DNA from: Thalassotalea marina
GTDB lineage: Bacteria > Pseudomonadota > Gammaproteobacteria > Enterobacterales > Alteromonadaceae
Direction: 5' to 3'
Length of the DNA: 64,000 nt
Assembly (NCBI RefSeq): GCF_014656435.1
Contig: NZ_BNCK01000004.1
Location: 248,001-312,000 of the forward strand
The notes under the pieces were generated by a model. The model saw only the letters and a list, made by a program, of their open reading frames with translations. It searched no databases and had not been told where the DNA came from. The first letter of the stretch is position 1. Every line of letters starts with the position of its first letter. The translations under genes were made by a program, and so were the position numbers. Positions 1 to 9,367 of the stretch are shown piece after piece.

Positions 1-1374
1 TTATGGTGCAACCTTTGGCTCTAGAGAATTTGAATCAAATTGCTTAGTAAAAGCGCGGTACGAGATCAGCGACATTAACACGTTTCCTAACAGTCCGCCG
101 AGAAAGAAGCCTTCTATGCCATACAGTAGGCTCCCTAAATATGATATTGGTACGTAACAAACAAATAAACGGATGACACTTAGCGTTAAAGCCGCCATAG
201 GTTTATGCAACGCATTAAACGAAGAATTAGTTAATATGATGATGCCCTGTAATCCATATCCGAGAGGTAATACGTAAATAAACAGCTTAATTATTTGAGC
301 AACTTCTTTTTCGTCGGTAAAAATGTCTGCTATTACAGGAGCTAACAGTACTAACAACAGGTAAATTGCAATTTGCCAAACCAAAACAAATTTGACTGAC
401 GCTTTATAGCCCTCTTCAACCCTAGTCATATTCCCAGCACCAAAGTTTTGGCTAATAAAAGGTGGTAACGTCATCGAAAGTGCCAGAACGACCAAACAAG
501 CGATCGATTCTATTCGCGTACCCACACCAAACGCTGCAACTACAGGCTCTCCATAGGTTGCAGCTATAGCAGTTAAAATAGCAGCGGCAATCGGCGTTAA
601 CATGTTTGCACCAGCTGCAGGTAAACCAATTTGTAATATACCTTTTGCAGAGGTAACAAAATTTGTTAAAAATGCTCGTGATACATGAATTAATTGGCGT
701 TGATAGCCAACGATATAAAGCACATAACAAAGACCAACAACCCAAGAAACCATGGTAGCAATTGCAGCCCCTTTTATTCCCATTGCTGGTACAGGACCCC
801 AGCCGAAAATAAACAGAGGATCTAAAATAGCATTAATTACGCCACCTACACCCATAATGATACTCGGGGTTTTGGTATCGCCACTGGCGCGTAATATTGA
901 ATTTCCTATCATAGGGCCGATTAAAAACACGCTACCTAGAAACCAATAGTCCATATAATTTCTAATTTCAGGCAATAATTCTTGGTTAGCACCTAATAAA
1001 GTAAAAATTTCTTCAGTAAAAACAAAACCAGTAAAAGATAATAACCCGACAACAGCGGCAGACATGATCAGCGCTGAAGTTGCTGAGCATTTTGCAAATC
1101 CTTGCTCTCCTTTGCCCAATGACTTGGCAATAACTGCCGAAGTACCTATGCCTAACCCTATCGTTAAACTGATCACAGTAAAGGTTATTGGGAAGGTAAA
1201 ACTAATAGCAGCAAGTGGTTGTGTCCCTAATAAGCTGACAAAAAATGTATCTACTAAGTTAAAAGTCATCAGCAAAATCATTCCGTAAATCATTGGAATA
1301 GTCATCTGCTTTAATGTTTGTCCAACGGGATCAGCCAATAAATCCAATTGTCGCTTATTTTTTTGTTCTGTCAT
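1..1374 (-). CDS. MATE family efflux transporter
   Basis: This 457-residue inner-membrane protein is predicted to export drugs or metabolites using a sodium or proton gradient. It is hydrophobic throughout and shows the two homologous MatE halves, roughly residues 20-180 and 245-405, giving about 12 membrane segments. The N-terminal half carries the usual FNLVDTFFV stretch in the first helices and a GDTKTP loop near the middle, both common in NorM/DinF-type members. The stop codon lies exactly at the window edge, so the gene is complete. The ATG start has no strong ribosome-binding site. The substrate cannot be told from sequence. No regulator gene is adjacent. Confidence 0.92.
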   Translation of the reverse strand: MTEQKNKRQLDLLADPVGQTLKQMTIPMIYGMILLMTFNLVDTFFVSLLGTQPLAAISFTFPITFTVISLTIGLGIGTSAVIAKSLGKGEQGFAKCSATSALIMSAAVVGLLSFTGFVFTEEIFTLLGANQELLPEIRNYMDYWFLGSVFLIGPMIGNSILRASGDTKTPSIIMGVGGVINAILDPLFIFGWGPVPAMGIKGAAIATMVSWVVGLCYVLYIVGYQRQLIHVSRAFLTNFVTSAKGILQIGLPAAGANMLTPIAAAILTAIAATYGEPVVAAFGVGTRIESIACLVVLALSMTLPPFISQNFGAGNMTRVEEGYKASVKFVLVWQIAIYLLLVLLAPVIADIFTDEKEVAQIIKLFIYVLPLGYGLQGIIILTNSSFNALHKPMAALTLSVIRLFVCYVPISYLGSLLYGIEGFFLGGLLGNVLMSLISYRAFTKQFDSNSLEPKVAP

Positions 1375-1474
1375 TTTTTACTACTAAAAACTTAGCTATA
1401 GGAAAGGCGAAAACAGCTATTGTAAAAGATAGTAATTAGAGTCGCTATGTAAATATTAAATTTCACTCCTTGTT

Positions 1475-1787
1475 ATACCAATTGAATTAAATATTTGATC
1501 AACTTAGAACTTCATTTGCGTGCTGAGAACAAGCTAAATAATTTAAGCATAGTCATTCTATGGTTAGATTATTTAGAGATGTTATCAGGGCGATAATGAG
1601 TTCCCAAAGGGCGAGTTTAACAGGCTCATAGCCTGCGTTATTGATTTTAACAATGACGCTACACGGATGTAGCTTATTAGAGAACGCAGGAGCACGTTCT
1701 CCTGAATAACCATTCTTTGCAATCAATGCCTTGCCTCTGAAACTGTTAACTCTCGCTAAGTGGTCAAATATTTATTTCAATTGGTAT
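1475..1787. mobile_element. MITE-like element with about 30-bp terminal inverted repeats
   Basis: The left end reads ATACCAATTGAATTAAATAT and the right end, read on the other strand, reads ATACCAATTGAAATAAATAT. The match continues for about 30 bases with two substitutions and one indel. The 313-bp interior encodes no protein and is richer in G and C than its flanks. Small non-coding elements ending in CAATTGGTAT are common in genomes of this bacterial group. I see no clear target-site duplication and no transposase, so the mobilising enzyme, if any, is elsewhere. There is only one copy in this window. Confidence 0.65.
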
Positions 1788-2015
1788 GAAATGTTAAACA
1801 ATTTTTCATTGACCGTAACGTTAGCGATTAAATACACAAATAAAGCACATAAAATCATTTTGAGCAAAAAAGACTCAAACTTGTTAAACAAACCAAACAA
1901 TTCACGCTATCCAACTGTTATATAAAGACTATTCTCTTTTATTTCCAATATGTTGTAGATATCAAATAGCTGCTGCATGCGGCTAATTACGTTTTATTAC
2001 AGTTTAATCCACTCA

Positions 2016-2040
2016 GTTATCCACAGAATTGGTGGATAAC
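2016..2040. promoter_or_regulatory. Inverted pair of DnaA boxes
   Basis: A perfect 9-bp inverted repeat, GTTATCCAC and GTGGATAAC, is separated by 7 bases. The left arm contains the consensus DnaA box TTATCCACA (2017-2025). The right arm on the minus strand reads TTATCCACC, one mismatch. It lies in AT-rich sequence about 125 bases upstream of the tRNA-Asn promoter. No origin-linked genes (dnaA, dnaN, mnmG) are nearby, so this is unlikely to be oriC. A DnaA-binding or titration role is an inference; a plain hairpin is also possible. Confidence 0.4.
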
Positions 2041-2164
2041 TATTATTAATTGTTAACTGTTTTGGTAACTGCTGATTTGCACAACAATTTTTGCTGCTTT
2101 ATGCTACTAGCTGTGCGCAAATTAAGCATACGATTCAGTATTTGAGATTTTTCTGAATTTTGTG

Positions 2165-2193
2165 TTGACAGTCCAACACAGTATCATTAATAT
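2165..2193 (+). promoter_or_regulatory. Stable-RNA promoter of the tRNA-Asn array
   Basis: A consensus -35 box TTGACA (2165-2170) is followed by a 17-base spacer and a -10 box TAATAT (2188-2193). The C-rich stretch TCCGCCCC follows immediately, as in discriminators of stringently controlled stable-RNA promoters. The first tRNA begins about 40 bases downstream. The tRNA-Ser and tRNA-fMet promoters in this window share the same layout. Confidence 0.8.
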
Positions 2194-2233
2194 TCCGCCC
2201 CGTTGACGAGATAAGCCTCGACAACAATATGAT

Positions 2234-2310
2234 TCCCCTGTAGCTCAGTTGGTTAGAGCGGTGGACTGTTAATCCATGTGTCGTCTGTTCAAATCAGACC
2301 AGGGGAGCCA
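2234..2310 (+). tRNA. tRNA-Asn(GUU), copy 1
   Basis: This is a 77-nt tRNA with an encoded CCA end, paired acceptor strands TCCCCTG and CAGGGGA, and GTT as the anticodon inside CTGTTAATC. It is the first of four identical copies in one transcription unit. A spacer of 54 bases separates it from copy 2. Confidence 0.98.
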
Positions 2311-2364
2311 CTAAATTTTAGTAATGGCTCTTTGAGCGGTTGCTTGGCAATAGGCCAAAATTAT

Positions 2365-2441
2365 TCCCCTGTAGCTCAGTTGGTTAGAGCGGTGGACTGT
2401 TAATCCATGTGTCGTCTGTTCAAATCAGACCAGGGGAGCCA
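2365..2441 (+). tRNA. tRNA-Asn(GUU), copy 2
   Basis: Sequence identical to copy 1, with anticodon GTT and encoded CCA. It is followed by a 31-base spacer that is almost identical to the one after copy 3, showing that the repeat unit is tRNA plus spacer and arose by tandem duplication. Confidence 0.98.
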
Positions 2442-2472
2442 CTTTAAAGTCGATAATAAGACTCAAAATTAT

Positions 2473-2549
2473 TCCCCTGTAGCTCAGTTGGTTAGAGCGG
2501 TGGACTGTTAATCCATGTGTCGTCTGTTCAAATCAGACCAGGGGAGCCA
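2473..2549 (+). tRNA. tRNA-Asn(GUU), copy 3
   Basis: Identical to the other copies, with anticodon GTT and encoded CCA. The spacer after it differs from the preceding one at a single position, which suggests very recent duplication or gene conversion. Confidence 0.98.
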
Positions 2550-2580
2550 CTTTAAAGTCGATGATAAGACTCAAAATTAT

Positions 2581-2657
2581 TCCCCTGTAGCTCAGTTGGT
2601 TAGAGCGGTGGACTGTTAATCCATGTGTCGTCTGTTCAAATCAGACCAGGGGAGCCA
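2581..2657 (+). tRNA. tRNA-Asn(GUU), copy 4
   Basis: The last identical copy of the array. It is followed after a few bases by the terminator that closes the transcription unit. Confidence 0.98.
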
Positions 2658-2662
2658 ATTAG

Positions 2663-2689
2663 AAAAGCCGCTTTTTAGCGGCTTTTTTA
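2663..2689 (+). terminator. Rho-independent terminator of the tRNA-Asn array
   Basis: The stem GCCGCT/AGCGGC with a TTTT loop (2667-2682) is preceded by an A tract and followed by six T residues, the standard intrinsic terminator layout. Confidence 0.9.
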
Positions 2690-2779
2690 CTTTTAAGAAA
2701 CAAAAACTGAATTCCATTAAATCGATCCTATACTCTACTTAACCGTGCAGTTAATTGATGTTATTCAAAAGGAATTTAC

Positions 2780-5700
2780 ATGAAGCAGTTTTTGTTTTCA
2801 GTATCCCTACTGGTCATTACCCTTCCCACTTTAGCCAATGATTTATTCATTTGGGCAACTAAAGTCCATAACCCTAATACATCGACATCTAATGAAAATC
2901 TTAACGGCCTTGAATCTAGCTATTCACAAGGACGATTCTTTAATTTTGACAAAGATCATTATGAAAATTTGTCGGTCGGTGACTCTTTTAACGTAAATCT
3001 TCCACAGCAAACGAGTAAAACAGCAGTTATTACACAGGCTCGTGTTATTGGTGGGACAAAACAACTATTAGCGTATATCAAACATCCACAACAAAAACTG
3101 CCTATTGTCATCACTTTGGGACCAAATCAGTTTTTTATGAGAGTAGTAACACCTGAACATATCTATGTTGCCCAAGGCAACAATAATACAGGCTCGTTAA
3201 TTAACGAAAATCAGTTATTGGCACAACACAATAAACAGCAAGATGATGTAAAATTGCCTCCAAGTAAAGCTAAAGCACCCAGCGATTTAGCTAACAGCGC
3301 CACTTTTAAATTGCCTGACTCTGCTAAAAACCTTTCTAGCTCAAACAATAACCGTGATATAGCGCCAATCAAAATTCTATTTGTACACGGTTTAAGCCAA
3401 TCTCAAATTGACGACAATTATTCTGGTGATATTAATACCCGTATTCAGCATATTATTGGTGTCACCAATCAAATCTATCTTGACAGCAACGTTGATATTG
3501 AAATTGCAGCAACAAGCATTTTATCTGTTGACTACCCTGTAGAGAATCATTCAGACGTTGCATTGGATGACATTACCTACGCCCAACATAGTGCGTTTAC
3601 AAATATAGAAGACATCCGTTATCAACAAGGTGCTGACATGGTGGTATTGTTACGAATGTTTGTTGATGGTGATGATTCATGCGGCCTCGCTTGGGCAAAC
3701 TCTTCTATTTCTTCTTCAATAAACTTTATGTATAGCCATACCAGTATTGACTGTGGCGATTACGTTAATGCCCACGAACTAGGCCACAATATGGGATTAG
3801 CCCATTCTCAAGCACAAGGAGATACTGGGTATACTTTTCCTTTCGCTCGTGGATATAGAATCGAAGATGCTGTAAACGGGTTCTCAACGGTTATGGCTTA
3901 TTCGCTTGCCAATGCACCTAAAATTTACAAATTTTCTAACCCTGATATTTTGTGTACTGAACTTGCGTGCGGTATTGATAGAGCCGACACCAATAACGGT
4001 GCAGACGCGAGTTACGCATTAAATCAAATCAGATTTCAAGTAGCTGACTTATTTGAAGATCAAACCAATGACACTTTGATCACTAATGCAGCCAATAACA
4101 TTACCGATAACAATTTAAGGCAATGTGTAGAACAAACCAGTAATTCACAAAATATTAAATATGTAGGTCAACTGAAAGAGCTTTATTGTAACCGAGCAAA
4201 TGTAAACAATTTAGAAGGGATAAGTAGCTTTACCAGCCTAACTAGATTAGACATTAATGGCAATAACATCACTAATTTAAACAATCTTTCTGAGCTTGAT
4301 AAACTATCGATACTCAGTGTTAACGATAACCCTATCAATGACTTTTCAGGACTTGCTAACTTAACTAGCATCACCGAGCTTTCATTAGCAAATACTGGTT
4401 TAAACGACTTGTCTGTTATAGCTAATTTAACTGCATTAAAGTTTCTCTGGGTGCCTGACAATAACATCTCAAATTTAACTACACTTTCAAACTTAACAAA
4501 TTTGAGTTACCTCTATGCCATTAGAAACAATATTGAAGATATAACACCGCTAGCTCAACTTAAGCAACTTGAAACATTACATTTAACCAGTAATCAAGTG
4601 TCACAGGTTTCGCCTATTAGGCAACTAACGGCGCTTGCAACTTTGTATATTGATAGTAATAACGTCTCAAGTTTGAACAGCTTGTCAGGACATGTATCTT
4701 TAACAAACATTTCATCCAACTTTAATGCCATTTCATCACTAGAAAATGTTGGAGAGTTTCCTAAACTCAGCTCATTGTCTTTGACCGGAAATCAATTAAC
4801 AAATGTGCCTAGTTTAGACATGCCAGCCCTTACAAAACTAGAACTAAGCCAAAACAGCATCACGCATATTGCAACGATTAAGTCACTTACAAAACTGCAA
4901 GAACTTAATTTATACGATAACCCAATAAGTGAGCTATCTGTTGAAAATCTACCCGCTAGTTTGTCCAGTTTAAATATCGGAAATACACAAATTTCAAGTT
5001 TGGCTTTCGTAGAACAATTGCCTAACATTGGTGAATTAAACATACAAAATACAACCATAGATGACGTTAGTTCTTTAAATCGGTTATTAAGACTTATGTC
5101 TCTAAATCTGGCAGATACAAACATTTCAGATGTTAGTTCTCTCTTTAACTTACATAACTTTTGGAGCGACTTAGATTTTGCAGGGGCAGAAAATGTTTAT
5201 TGTTGGCAGTTAGATCACATAGAGCGTTATTTTGTTTTTGAAAGTATTAGCCGCCCTATTTCATGTAACGCTAGCCAAGATAGTTTTGACTTTGATCAAG
5301 ATGGTATAACTAACCGTCTTGAACTCACCAATGGTACAAATCCCGTTTTTAGTAGCAGCTTACCCGGCGAGTTATCTTTTCAGCTAGCTCAATTAAGCTT
5401 ACATGAAGAGTCTGGAAACGCATCATTAAAAATTGTTAGAACTGGTGGTGAATTGGGTGAAATAAACGTAGACATATTTACTGAAAATGGAACTGGTACA
5501 GTAAACAACGACTTTGAAGCGATTAATGAACAACTCACATTTGGTAACGCAGAACATGTTAAACAAATCACACTGACCTTAGTGCAAGACGATGATGCCG
5601 ACTATGGAAAGCAGTTTACTATTCGCTTAGCGAATCCTTTGGGCACAACCTTAGGAACTTTTAGTTCCATGACGATTACCCTAACCGATGACGATTCAGG

Positions 5701-6490
5701 CGTATTTGCTTGGCAAACTTCAAAGGTACAAGTAGCAGAAGATACTACAAATTTTGTCGTAAACATTGAACGAACAGGCACTGCATCAAGTCAGGCGCAA
5801 ATTGGTGTTTCTGCGATAAATGGTACTGCAACACTTGGTAGTGATTTTCAGTTTGATGCTCAAACCATCACATTTAACTCAGGTGAAACACTTAAACAAG
5901 TCAATGTAAGCTTGTTAAATGATGAGATTGCAGAGCCAAGTGAAAATTTTTATCTAGAGCTAAATAACGCGGTAAACGCTAAAATTGATGACCAAAACAA
6001 GCTGGTCAATATAGAAGTTAGTGACGATGATATATCAGCAGTCGGCACGATAAGCTTTGAACAAAGTGCGCTAACAATAAATGAATCAGCAGGCACTGTT
6101 ACGGTCAATGTAAGACGTGAAAATGGCGATTTTGGCGAAGTAGCGGTCAATTATGAATTTATTAATGGTACAGCAACTAATGGCAATGACTATTCTGCAT
6201 CAAATGGCACCATTTCATTTGCTAATGGCGAAATAGAAAAATCAATTACCTTTAACGTAACCGAAGATACATCAGTAGAAAGCTCAGAAAACTTTACCAT
6301 TAAGCTCTCGAGTTCGAATCCTGCACTCTTGGGGACTAACACTGAATTGGTCATTACAATTAGTGATAATGATACCAGCGTAACGCCTCCTAATAACGCC
6401 TCTAGTGGTGGCGGTGGAGGTTCATTTGCATGGCTTTTGGTACTACTACTGTTAATTCCTTGTTTTAAAGTAACTTTAAAACAAGCTTAA
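2780..6490 (+). CDS. Secreted zinc metalloprotease with LRR and Calx-beta repeats
   Basis: This 1,236-residue mosaic protein is predicted to be exported. It begins with a signal peptide (residues 1-19, cleavage near TLA-N). A reprolysin-like metalloprotease domain at about 200-420 carries HELGHNMGLAH (H332, E333, H336, H342 as zinc ligands and base) and a met-turn STVMAY. About 16 internalin-type leucine-rich repeats of 20-22 residues fill roughly 445-820. A calcium-binding DFDQDGITN loop lies near 838. Three Calx-beta domains follow (about 862-970, 970-1084, 1084-1200). The C-terminus is SGGGGGS, a hydrophobic helix and a basic tail, resembling a GlyGly-CTERM rhombosortase signal. The start is supported by AAGGAAT 6-8 bases upstream. 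The gene stands alone after the tRNA array. The protease call is strong; the substrate is unknown, and the repeats suggest surface attachment or protein targeting. Confidence 0.88.
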   Translation: MKQFLFSVSLLVITLPTLANDLFIWATKVHNPNTSTSNENLNGLESSYSQGRFFNFDKDHYENLSVGDSFNVNLPQQTSKTAVITQARVIGGTKQLLAYIKHPQQKLPIVITLGPNQFFMRVVTPEHIYVAQGNNNTGSLINENQLLAQHNKQQDDVKLPPSKAKAPSDLANSATFKLPDSAKNLSSSNNNRDIAPIKILFVHGLSQSQIDDNYSGDINTRIQHIIGVTNQIYLDSNVDIEIAATSILSVDYPVENHSDVALDDITYAQHSAFTNIEDIRYQQGADMVVLLRMFVDGDDSCGLAWANSSISSSINFMYSHTSIDCGDYVNAHELGHNMGLAHSQAQGDTGYTFPFARGYRIEDAVNGFSTVMAYSLANAPKIYKFSNPDILCTELACGIDRADTNNGADASYALNQIRFQVADLFEDQTNDTLITNAANNITDNNLRQCVEQTSNSQNIKYVGQLKELYCNRANVNNLEGISSFTSLTRLDINGNNITNLNNLSELDKLSILSVNDNPINDFSGLANLTSITELSLANTGLNDLSVIANLTALKFLWVPDNNISNLTTLSNLTNLSYLYAIRNNIEDITPLAQLKQLETLHLTSNQVSQVSPIRQLTALATLYIDSNNVSSLNSLSGHVSLTNISSNFNAISSLENVGEFPKLSSLSLTGNQLTNVPSLDMPALTKLELSQNSITHIATIKSLTKLQELNLYDNPISELSVENLPASLSSLNIGNTQISSLAFVEQLPNIGELNIQNTTIDDVSSLNRLLRLMSLNLADTNISDVSSLFNLHNFWSDLDFAGAENVYCWQLDHIERYFVFESISRPISCNASQDSFDFDQDGITNRLELTNGTNPVFSSSLPGELSFQLAQLSLHEESGNASLKIVRTGGELGEINVDIFTENGTGTVNNDFEAINEQLTFGNAEHVKQITLTLVQDDDADYGKQFTIRLANPLGTTLGTFSSMTITLTDDDSGVFAWQTSKVQVAEDTTNFVVNIERTGTASSQAQIGVSAINGTATLGSDFQFDAQTITFNSGETLKQVNVSLLNDEIAEPSENFYLELNNAVNAKIDDQNKLVNIEVSDDDISAVGTISFEQSALTINESAGTVTVNVRRENGDFGEVAVNYEFINGTATNGNDYSASNGTISFANGEIEKSITFNVTEDTSVESSENFTIKLSSSNPALLGTNTELVITISDNDTSVTPPNNASSGGGGGSFAWLLVLLLLIPCFKVTLKQA

Positions 6491-6500
6491 CATGTAAAAC

Positions 6501-6524
6501 TGCCAGCAATTGCTGGCATTTTAT
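6501..6524. terminator. Bidirectional terminator between convergent genes
   Basis: The hairpin TGCCAGCAA/TTGCTGGCA (6501-6518) lies between the convergent stops of the metalloprotease and the M28 peptidase. It has a T tract after it on the plus strand and a shorter one on the minus strand. Confidence 0.75.
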
Positions 6525-6541
6525 CAGTTATCAACTTTGAT

Positions 6542-8173
6542 TTATTTCATCATGGCGTCACGTGCTGCTTTAAACTCGGTTCCTTGTCGCCAGTTTGGCC
6601 ATTGACCTGATTCTGACAATAGATACCCTGTTTCAAAAAACAATTGTAACTCAGCGACTAAACCATCCCATCCCCAGTTTTCATCATACACGTCACATGC
6701 TTGGTGATAACATTTGGCGACACTTGCACTAACTCTCTCGCCAATAGCTTTTTCATTAGCGTTTAGCCACTGAGTACCTCCGCCGGCACTTAAGGCAGGT
6801 ACACCTTTTTTCGCTAAGCTAAAGTGATCTGAGCGATAGTAATATCCTCGCTCTGGCGTTTCCTCGGCCACTAGTGTTCTATTTTGACGTTTAGCGGCTT
6901 CAGCTAAATAAGTCTCTAGTTCTGACTTGCCATAACCTGTAACAGTAACATCAGTTTTTAGGCCAGTGATGTCTAGGCTGTCCATATTGATCAAACCTAC
7001 AATTTTGTTCAATGGCACACTTGGGTGGTTTGCAAAATACCTTGAGCCTAATCTTCCTTGCTCTTCAGCTGTCACTGCAGCAAACGTGATCGAACGTTTA
7101 GGCTTTTTACCTAAAGCTTGAAACGCCTTTGCGATATGTAATAAACCAGCTGTACCTGTAGCGTTATCATGAGCACCGTTGTAAATTACTTTTTCACCAT
7201 TAACCATAGGTGCACCTAGATGGTCCCAATGGCCCATAAAAACAACGTGTTCATCAGGTTTTTCACTGCCTTGAATGGTAGCTAACACATTGTTTGACGT
7301 TGATGATTTGATTTCATTTTTTAAGCTAATATTTGCAGTTAAACCGAGTGATTTTGCTTTAAATGATTTGTTTAGAGCCTGCTTTTTCATGTCCTGAAAC
7401 GATAAACCGGCCTTCTTAAACAAGGTTTCAGCTTTATCGGTGGTGATCCACATTTCAACGTCGATTGCCGGCTCATTAACTTCTTTTGCAGGAAGATGAT
7501 ATTGTGCTCCCGACCAACTGCTTTCTATTACGTTCCAGCCATAACTAGCTGGAGCAGTTTCATGAACAATTATTGCTCCTGCCGCACCTTGTCTAGCAGC
7601 TTCTTCATACTTATAAATCCAGCGACCATAGTAAGTCATGGTATTGCCTTCAAATAACTTAGGATCTTGTGTCGCATATCCAGGATCGTTGACTAACACA
7701 ACTACCGTTTTACCTTTTACATCCAAGCCTTTGTAATCATTCCAACCATATTCTGGCGCATGAATTCCATAACCGACAAACACTAACTCTGAGTCTTTTA
7801 AACCAATAGTTTCCTGCGTTTTACGTGAGTTAGCGACATAGTTTTTTAAAAAACCGAACTCCATATCAGCAATTTGCAACCCTTTTGTTGGGGTACTAAC
7901 GATACTGACCATAGGAACTGCTTGGGTAAAACTGTTGCCATTACCAGGCGTCAAGCCAAGCGCCTTAAAACGCTCAATTAACATATCAGTTGTCATTTTT
8001 TCACCCACACCTGAAGGCTCTCTCCCTTCAAATGCGTCAGACGATAAGGTTTTAATATCTTGTTTAATTTTTGCTTTATTAAACGAATTATATGCAGTGT
8101 CAAAATCATTGGCCTGTGCTGCAAACGCGCTACATAAGGCCAAGGCTGACAAAATAGTTTTTGTTTTAATCAT
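6542..8173 (-). CDS. M28 family zinc aminopeptidase with PA domain
   Basis: This exported metallopeptidase is likely to remove N-terminal residues from peptides in the periplasm or outside the cell. I chose the internal ATG at 8173, five codons inside the longest frame, because AAGGAAAA lies just upstream and the protein then starts with a clean signal peptide (MIKTKTILSALALCSAFAAQA). A PA-type insert spans about 130-265. The catalytic domain has the M28 zinc-site motifs: GHWDH near 315-318, NGAHDNATG, TAEEQGRLGSRYF, NMD and SDHFS. The length of about 543 residues fits the PA-containing M28 group. It is convergent with the metalloprotease and divergent from ldhA. A shorter M28 protein without a PA domain lies at 16.4-17.4 kb. 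Confidence 0.93.
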   Translation of the reverse strand: MIKTKTILSALALCSAFAAQANDFDTAYNSFNKAKIKQDIKTLSSDAFEGREPSGVGEKMTTDMLIERFKALGLTPGNGNSFTQAVPMVSIVSTPTKGLQIADMEFGFLKNYVANSRKTQETIGLKDSELVFVGYGIHAPEYGWNDYKGLDVKGKTVVVLVNDPGYATQDPKLFEGNTMTYYGRWIYKYEEAARQGAAGAIIVHETAPASYGWNVIESSWSGAQYHLPAKEVNEPAIDVEMWITTDKAETLFKKAGLSFQDMKKQALNKSFKAKSLGLTANISLKNEIKSSTSNNVLATIQGSEKPDEHVVFMGHWDHLGAPMVNGEKVIYNGAHDNATGTAGLLHIAKAFQALGKKPKRSITFAAVTAEEQGRLGSRYFANHPSVPLNKIVGLINMDSLDITGLKTDVTVTGYGKSELETYLAEAAKRQNRTLVAEETPERGYYYRSDHFSLAKKGVPALSAGGGTQWLNANEKAIGERVSASVAKCYHQACDVYDENWGWDGLVAELQLFFETGYLLSESGQWPNWRQGTEFKAARDAMMK

Positions 8174-8366
8174 CAGTTTTCCTTGCATTAAATTACAGGC
8201 AATAGACTATCGATATTTGTCATTAAACGCTACTGACAATTTAGTCTGATAAAAATACCTGTGGCAGAATAACAATAAACTTTTACAATGAATGTTGAGT
8301 TGCTTTGCAAATCTAGCTTACCGAATTTGGTTAGAACAAAGCTCACCATATGCTATAGGATGCAAT

Positions 8367-9359
8367 ATGTATAAAGTTACTGTGTTTAGTGCCAAACGCT
8401 ATGACAAGGAATATCTTATCAAATCAAACCGCGGCAACATGTTACAATTTGATTTTGTTCACGCTCATCTCAGTGCTGAAACCGTTATGCTAGCACAACA
8501 TTCAGACGCTATTTGTATTTTCGTGAACGATATTGCTGATAACGAGGTGCTACAACAACTAGCTCAATTTAACATTAAAATAATTGCGCTTCGTTGTGCT
8601 GGTTTTAATAACGTCGATATCAACAAAGCAAAATCACTTGGCATAAAAATTTGCCGTGTTCCAGAATACTCACCAGAAGCTGTAGCAGAACATACAGTCG
8701 GATTAATTCTTACCTTAAGTCGCAAATTTCACAAAGCATATAATCGAGTAAAAGAAGGAAACTTTTCTTTAGATGGGCTAATGGGCTTTAATTTACACAA
8801 TCGAACTGTAGGTCTTGTCGGTACAGGACATATTGGCTTAGCTACTTTAAAAATATTAGCTGGTTTTGGTTGTAAATTGCTATGTAGTGATCCAACTGTA
8901 AATAAAGATGCGCTTGCTTTGGGCGCCACATACCTGAGTTTAGACGAGCTTTTTCAGCGTTCTGATATTATTAGCTTACATTGTCCATTGACTAATGAAA
9001 CTAAACACATGGTTGACACTCACGCAATTAATCAAATGAAACCTGGGGTGGTTTTGATTAACACGAGCCGAGGAGGATTAATCGATACAACAGCATTAAT
9101 TGATGGATTGAAGCAGAAAAAAATAGCTCAATTAGGTCTAGATGTTTATGAACTAGAAAGTGACTTGTTTTTTGAGGACTTGTCCGACACCATTATTGAT
9201 GATGACATATTCCAACGCTTAGTAACGTTTCCCAATGTATTAATCACTGGGCATCAAGGTTTTTTTACAGAAGAAGCATTAACAACAATTGCTGAAACTA
9301 CAGTAGAAAACCTAATAACTTTGCTTGCCGGGCAACACTCCGAAAATCAATTAGTTTAG
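8367..9359 (+). CDS. ldhA: D-lactate dehydrogenase (fermentative, NAD-dependent)
   Basis: This cytoplasmic enzyme reduces pyruvate to D-lactate with NADH. From the chosen start the protein is 330 residues, the usual LdhA length, and the key residues fall at E. coli-like positions: R235 (in NTSRGG), E264 (in YELESD) and H296 (in GHQGFF). The nucleotide-binding motif GLVGTGHIG is near residue 149. A frame opens upstream at 8292, but TAGGA six bases before the ATG at 8367 and the family's length both favour the internal start. The SRAP gene begins 8 bases after its stop, suggesting co-transcription. Confidence 0.94.
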   Translation: MYKVTVFSAKRYDKEYLIKSNRGNMLQFDFVHAHLSAETVMLAQHSDAICIFVNDIADNEVLQQLAQFNIKIIALRCAGFNNVDINKAKSLGIKICRVPEYSPEAVAEHTVGLILTLSRKFHKAYNRVKEGNFSLDGLMGFNLHNRTVGLVGTGHIGLATLKILAGFGCKLLCSDPTVNKDALALGATYLSLDELFQRSDIISLHCPLTNETKHMVDTHAINQMKPGVVLINTSRGGLIDTTALIDGLKQKKIAQLGLDVYELESDLFFEDLSDTIIDDDIFQRLVTFPNVLITGHQGFFTEEALTTIAETTVENLITLLAGQHSENQLV

Positions 9360-9367
9360 GTGTTTAT

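Larger units (their letters stand above)
1375..2233. other. Gene-free region upstream of the tRNA-Asn cluster
   Basis: This stretch of about 860 bases holds no credible gene. It contains a MITE-like element (1475-1787), a DnaA-box inverted pair (2016-2040) and the tRNA-Asn promoter (2165-2193), each listed separately. A short open frame beginning inside the MITE-like element (1731-1925) has no recognisable product and no good ribosome-binding site. Confidence 0.7.

Noticed and set aside
1731-1925. A 64-residue open frame at the right end of the MITE-like element
   Set aside because: It begins inside the element, has no good start context and no recognisable sequence.
2016-2040. Chromosomal replication origin at the DnaA-box pair
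   Set aside because: Only two boxes are seen, with no origin-linked genes or AT-rich 13-mer set nearby.
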